In this document: positions 58,677-64,000 of the stretch, piece after piece
Layout of the letters: the number at the start of each line of letters is the position of its first letter
Position numbering within the stretch: position 1 is the stretch's first letter
Origin: Angiostrongylus vasorum
Lineage: Eukaryota; Nematoda; Chromadorea; Rhabditida; Metastrongylidae
Reading direction: 5' to 3'
DNA: 64,000 nucleotides
Assembly (NCBI GenBank): GCA_018806985.1
Contig: JADANN010000221.1
Coordinates: 1-64,000, forward strand
Notes under the pieces: generated by a model
The model's input: the letters and a program-made list of their open reading frames with translations, nothing else
Database searches by the model: none
What the model was told of the DNA's origin: nothing
Translations under genes and position numbers: made by a program

Positions 58677-61600
58677 CGAAAGTTCCTATCCTTCCGAGGC
58701 TAAGAAATTGGTACTGCCTCTATAATACCGACAATGGTGATTGCCTATTTAAAACAGGGCACCACACCCAAAATTCCAAGGAGAATCTATCCGATGGACG
58801 GCATTCATAGCGAAGACCAAAATTCTCAAGCAGCAGCCGAAATAACCCACACACCAGTCCAAGTGTCATCGTGAATGATGGATGCGATGAACCAATTTGA
58901 AAGAAGTGATTATACGCACTATGGTGTCGAGCCATGTAAAATAAAAATGTAGTAGAATAGTGCTAGCTCTACCGTTAATCCGTATCCCTCAATGTTTACA
59001 GTGATCTAATGAAATCATCCTGATGAAGATTTATGATGGGATCCGCTCAGATAGCCTGACATATCTGTATTTCTAACCCTCAGTTATATTACGGACCATC
59101 CGCGTAAGAGCTTAGCGTGACTCCAATGAGCAGTGAGTTCGTGCCTATTTTTTAGACAAAGAAGTCCCATTGAATGTGATGTCTTCCAAGTTCATAAAGT
59201 CCACGTTTAGAACTGGGACCTTAAATGAAAACGGATAAAACGAAGGTACTGCAAACTAATAGTGTTTTAATGCTGAAGATAGTCGTTTCTATGCTTTCCA
59301 TCCAGATAAGTCTGGAAAGGCTGTCTGAACAGATAGCATTATAGGTTTTCTCTGAGTTGAACGCAGTATTTTCCTAACAAGGGTGATTGTTACAAGGAAA
59401 ATCATAGAAACGACAGAAGTGGTAGAGAATCTCTGTAGTTATGCCTTTATTCAACTTTTCCCTAATCCATATCTGCCTGAAAAAATTGAAAGAAATATGG
59501 TAGGAAACAAAATTGATCCTAAATAGCTACTAATTAATGAAAAGAAATTTGGAATTGGTGTATAAGAGTGTAGAAAACGTGTAGAAGACTTCTCATCCCA
59601 CGAGCTTTGCGTTGATGCGGCTACGATTCTAGAAAACTTGGCCAAATGGGCATTCCTCGGCCGGGCAGTACAGTTGCCTTGCATACTCATATCGGTCCAC
59701 ATCCAACCAAAAGTACTAAGATGTATGTCATATCTAACATATTCCCAATGATATATTTTGATTTCCATGCATACACAGCCAGAAATAACGAGGCCCTTAA
59801 GATTTCAACAAGCTCTCCGCCCAATATTAATTGTTACTTTTAACACCACGAATTGAAACTGATTATGATTATCATTTTCGTAGAAAAACCATGAACATAT
59901 ACATTTCCATTGTCAACATGAAAGGATTTCACTTATTCTATCACGACGAGATTTTAATTTCCTATGGAGAAAGTCCATTTTTTAAATGTTTTCTCTTCAA
60001 GATTAAAATCTCCTGCTAAATCACTAGGATTTCACCGATCAGGACACAGTTGCTCTCAGAATGCATCATCGTTGACAGCAGCATGCACTTCCATTGAAAT
60101 CTCTTATTGTTTTCGTATATTTTTGTATAAACATCCTCAATAGAACTGGCAAAAGCCTCTCCAATGTCCGTCAAGCATGCAAATCTACAAACCCTTAAGT
60201 ATGGTAGTTACTGAAATTATCTGCAGCTATAAAAAACCAGAATCGTCATCAATACATAAGTTTTGGACATACGCTACAAAAGAGGCTCTTACAAGTGACT
60301 TTTAAATGTTTTTCTCGTTAAGTCCTGTACTGACTGTTGACGTCAAGTTCTATACGGACTGTTGACAATTGGACAACGGAACCAAAACGCTTAAGAATTT
60401 AGCCGTTTGTCGTCCTCCAAGAACTGCACACAATTCGAGTTCCTTTTTTAACCTACGACAGAACAGGTTGTCGTCCCTATTTATATTGTAATCTACGCAA
60501 CAACAAAAAACCTGTCCAACTTTTCCAAGAACAACAGAAGTTTCTTGGTGGTTTCCGAATTTTATCCAATGAAATGGTGTAACTCTCCATAACCCAAAAA
60601 TAGTCCTAAAAAGGTTATTAAATCATCACAAAAACAATCAGTGCTTGTAAGCAGTTATAATTAATAAACTCGTCCAGGTCAGATCTTGTTCTTGTTCTTT
60701 CTTTCTTTTTCTCCACTTTGGTCTCAGCAATAAGGTTTCTTTTTTCCGCCCCGTATAATCACATTCCTGACTCACCGTGTAACTTCACCGACTTCTTTCA
60801 CGATGTTTTGATGCTTCCATAAATTTTTTCAAACAAAAAGTAAAGCAAAGTGCAACCTAAATTCAATACAGGTTAAATACATCCTAGTCGTCAAATACCA
60901 AAGAAATTCCTCGCAGTTGCCCTTTAAACGAACTACGCCAGGATCCACAAAAAACAAATGCTAGTCCATCTGTCCTTGGATTTCCACAAAACAGTCCACC
61001 GCTATTACTTTACTAAGTACTTTGGCGGAACGATCAATAAGGGAAACATACACATATATTCTTAGATGGTGAGTAGTGAAGAACTAGCCAAGAACTAGAA
61101 GAACCTTTGAATAGACAAATTCGCCTTTCGTACTAAACAAACAGAAAAATGACAGACACGAGAAATCGACCTACGGAACAACAGCCTGGACACGGATTGT
61201 AAAACAGAATCCACCGCTTCTTCGAGTAACCGGAGTTCTCAACAGTGGTATGATCAACTCCATAAGGCTACCAATCTCAGAGGCGTTTTTGAAAGCACCA
61301 GATCATTGATATTTAGTAATTCATGGTTATAAAAAATGTCCGCCGTATAATCAATACTTGTCCTCATAGTTTGAACAGTATTCGCAATAAAGGATTACCG
61401 TATGTAACACTGTAAACAAGAACTCATATTGCGCCAAAAAACCTAGCGAATGTCATATATCTCCTCCTACTTCTTCCTATCTACGTACAGCCTAAGTCCA
61501 TGGAACGGATAAGATACCAGAGGAAAAAAGGTCACTCAACAATTAAAAATTTGCATATTTTTATTATAATCCAGGAATCATGACAGACAAACAACTCGTC

Positions 61601-62290
61601 TTGGATCATGATTAAACGTAAATATAGACTATAACATTAAGCGCCATGCATAGACAAAAATTATGGACCATTCATCTTATGAAGAAACCCATTCATAGCG
61701 CATCTTATGCGAACAACGGGGAAAGGGAGAACGCTGAAAATGGGAGATGAGATTGAATGGGAGCTAATATGATAAGAAAGAAAGCATACCGCGTTCACTT
61801 CAGGAACAAAACAATAAAAGACTCGGAAGTGCAACCGGTTTGAAACTGACGGACTATGCCGCCAAGTAACACGAACAAAAAATTGAACAAACAATATCTA
61901 TAAAAGAGCGCAAGGCACTCGGTAACCTGAGTTAACAGAGGTTCATATATACATGGAGTATCTTTGTAGGGGTACACAGTACCCCGAGAATTCAGAAAGA
62001 CAATCTTATTAAGAGACAAAAACGGGCAGAGAGGGAGAGAGAGAATGCGCCGCGGGTCGTGCATCTATGGGCATTCATCACAGGACGCGGCGATGCGTTA
62101 ACCGGTAATTCAGCACAGGCTGCTTGTTTTGCTGACGCTTTGCAACTTGTTACCGGTCTCATGTATGTTCTATACCATTAGGAAGCTCAAGCTCCTCATT
62201 CAAAACTAAGACCAACAAAGCTTCGATTACAGCTAAGAGACCTGGTCTAATTTTATAATGAATAATAGGCGCCTTATGATTCAGTTGCCA
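58677..62290. other. intergenic, no supported feature
   Basis: AT-rich sequence between the 3' ends of snt-1 and the Met/Gln-rich gene. The last few hundred bases before 62290 are presumably 3' UTR of the minus-strand gene; a TTTATT (AATAAA on the - strand) occurs near 61558. Nothing else was recognised. Confidence 0.45.
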
Positions 62291-62737
62291 TTATTGCGGT
62301 CGCATTGGAAATCCTTCCTGCTGCAACCGTCGCATCATGTCGGAGTTCGTCATAAGACCATTCGATTGGGAGGATGGGATTAGGGCTGGATGCATGCCGA
62401 GGTTGGGCGGCAGACCTGCTGACATTGCACTTGGAGTCTGCATTGATGGCGGTCCTATGGAAGGCATGCTCATCTGATTCGCCATCATCATTTGCATCAT
62501 TAGCGCCTGTATTTCAGGATTTGTTAAGGCCTGCGGTGGCGCCATCGGGGCACCACTCATCGCTCCAGCCATCTGCTGCGCTTGCATCATTTCCATCTGA
62601 AATCGTTGCATTTCAGTTGGCTGTTGACTCGGCATGAATGGAAGACCAGCAGTGGCAGCCATCCTCTGGTCCATGAATGGCATCATCGGTAGGCGCCCAG
62701 CAGCCACAAGTTGCCGCTGCATTTCCAGCTTCATCAT
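62291..62737 (-). CDS. Met/Gln/Pro-rich protein, terminal coding exon
   Basis: The minus-strand acceptor tctttgcag is followed by 148 codons and TAA (62293-62291). The product starts MMKLEMQRQLVAAGRLPMMP, continues with repeated MQ, QM and PxM stretches (for example MQRFQMEMMQAQQMAGAMSG and IQALMMQMMMANQMSMPSIG) and ends SDMMRRLQQEGFPMRPQ. Codon use is regular and the reading frame is clean across a low-complexity segment, so selection on the protein is likely. No folded domain, signal peptide or membrane segment is visible. The 860-bp intron upstream contains a PLE-end fragment. The gene converges on snt-1 (tail to tail), with about 5.7 kb between the two stop codons. Function unknown. Confidence 0.8.
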   Translation of the reverse strand: MMKLEMQRQLVAAGRLPMMPFMDQRMAATAGLPFMPSQQPTEMQRFQMEMMQAQQMAGAMSGAPMAPPQALTNPEIQALMMQMMMANQMSMPSIGPPSMQTPSAMSAGLPPNLGMHPALIPSSQSNGLMTNSDMMRRLQQEGFPMRPQ

Positions 62738-62984
62738 CTGCAAAGAATCGCGTAAATCTGTTTGGTCACCTAGAAATCCTACTTTTTCGGATAGGTGTTT
62801 CTTGAATGCTAAAATTCAGTGTGTTGCTCTAAATTTTACACATCTAACAAATAAAATAGCAAAAGAACACAAAACACTGATGAAATATTTAACCTTTTAA
62901 CAGCCTCTTTCTCTCCAGATAAAAGTGTTCTGGTGGTTTCAGTACGGATAATACTTAGCAACTAAACAAAAGATTAAAATTCAC

Positions 62985-63195
62985 TGTTTTCCTGATAAGC
63001 AAACACGAGGTTGTTACTGTACTCTTTATTCAAAAAGCTGACGTTTCGAAACGAGAAGGGTAAGAGTCGAAAGAGCGGAGCCGAAACATCCGCATTTGTG
63101 AATGAAGATTGTAGTGGCAAATTCGTGTGTGCTTATCAGGAAAACTGCGAATTATTGGTGAATACCGAAGCCAACAGAAAGTCGGTCTTAGGAAT
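62985..63195 (-). mobile_element. PLE terminal fragment
   Basis: gcaaacacgaggttgttact, ctttattcaaaaagctgacgtttcg and the right-hand ccgaagccaacagaaagtcggtc all match PLE tail sequences seen at 54.6-54.98 kb. The hammerhead-like core is lost. It lies in the intron of the Met/Gln-rich gene. Confidence 0.5.
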
Positions 63196-63597
63196 TACTG
63201 CAAAAGGACGGGAACTTAGGATATAATCGAATCGATGAAAAAAAGGAAAATAATGTGGGAAGTCCAACCCACATATTTTAAACATAAAAAGTTACTTTTT
63301 TTTTACAAGCGATCAACTACATCGTACTTATTAGTTTCTCGCAAACTTTGTTTAGTAGACAGTTTCCCCGTTAAGCCTTGGTACAGGCATCTCGGAATAG
63401 GCGCAAACTAGGCACCTTATTTCCTCAAAAAGAAAACGATGTTCCAGCAAATCTCTAGGAGAACAGGAAACAAAATGTAGGAAGTTTTCGAAGAAAATAT
63501 GAGTAAATTCCCGACATGAAATTTTAAATCATCAAAACCATTAGTTACTTTGTGGCTGTTATAAAAAACTTGAAGAAAAGAATAACTAGAAACTAAC

Positions 63598-63774
63598 ATG
63601 TTGTTGTTGAGCAGCAGCTTGTTGCTGCGCTTCCATTAACTGCGCCTGCTGCATTTGTTGCATCATTGCTATTGTCATAGGATCCATACCGTGAAATACG
63701 GACATTTGACCGTTCATTGACGCTACTCGCGATAAATCTGCGATCCCCGTAGGTACCATACCGTTGAAATCCGA
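63598..63774 (-). CDS. Met/Gln-rich protein, penultimate coding exon (gene runs off right edge)
   Basis: The minus-strand acceptor gtatttag precedes 59 codons beginning SDFNGMVPTGIADLSRVASM and passing through MDPMTIAMMQQMQQAQLMEA to QQQAAAQQQH. The donor is CAT|gttagt, and both ends are phase 0. It joins in frame to the exon at 62291-62737. The composition (Gln, Met, Ala) suggests a disordered or coiled low-complexity C-terminus, as in many nuclear or RNA-associated proteins, but no domain is recognisable and I assign no function. The 5' exons lie beyond 63774. Confidence 0.75.
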
Positions 63775-64000
63775 CTAAATACGAGAAATTCTTGTGAAAC
63801 TCGTTATGAACACATCAATTCTGAATTTATAAATCTTTCTCCTAGATCCCTATTTTCAGTCTTATAAAACATCTACGACAAGAACTTCAAAACGATTCCT
63901 CAAAACAATTCCAAGCTAGATTTTCTTCATGACTCGTATAGTAATTCTTTATGATCAATACCTTCAAGGGAACATATTTAACTCAACTATTTCTAGTACG

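Overview
The window is nuclear DNA of a nematode, most likely a clade V (strongylid or hookworm-like) species. This rests on one recognisable gene, synaptotagmin-1 (snt-1). Its predicted product closely resembles Caenorhabditis SNT-1, but it is spread over about 23 kb by repeat-filled introns. The rest is AT-rich and poor in genes, with many decayed retroelements. No bacterial, viral or CRISPR features were seen.

Layout: (1) 1-33.7 kb has no confidently identified host gene. It holds two degraded Penelope-like elements (PLEs; 3.9-6.1 kb and 10.4-12.3 kb), PLE fragments, RTE-type LINE tails, two tRNA-derived SINE-like families (called SINE-B and SINE-C here), a third dispersed repeat with an (AAGT)n tail (repeat A), and three orphan exon-like segments. 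(2) 33.7-56.6 kb is snt-1 on the + strand: 11 coding exons and about 444 codons, covering an N-terminal luminal/acidic part, one membrane segment, a linker, C2A, C2B and a complete C-terminus. Its introns hold an RTE retrotransposon, a cluster of inverted PLE pieces, a mariner fossil and many SINEs. (3) 56.6-62.2 kb is intergenic. (4) 62.3 kb to the right edge holds, on the - strand, the last two coding exons of a Met/Gln-rich protein whose 5' part lies outside the window.

The main points of interest are structural. Short hammerhead-ribozyme-like motifs recur at PLE ends on both strands. PLE and SINE copies repeatedly occur as head-to-head (5'-inverted) pairs, and one SINE pair is bracketed by a 13-bp target-site-duplication-like repeat, so it probably inserted as one unit. 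snt-1 exons 4 and 5 each carry one surplus T just before the donor site. These are either assembly errors or genuine frame breaks, and they matter for anyone annotating this locus automatically.

Family assignments come from reading motifs by eye. No database or alignment search was possible.
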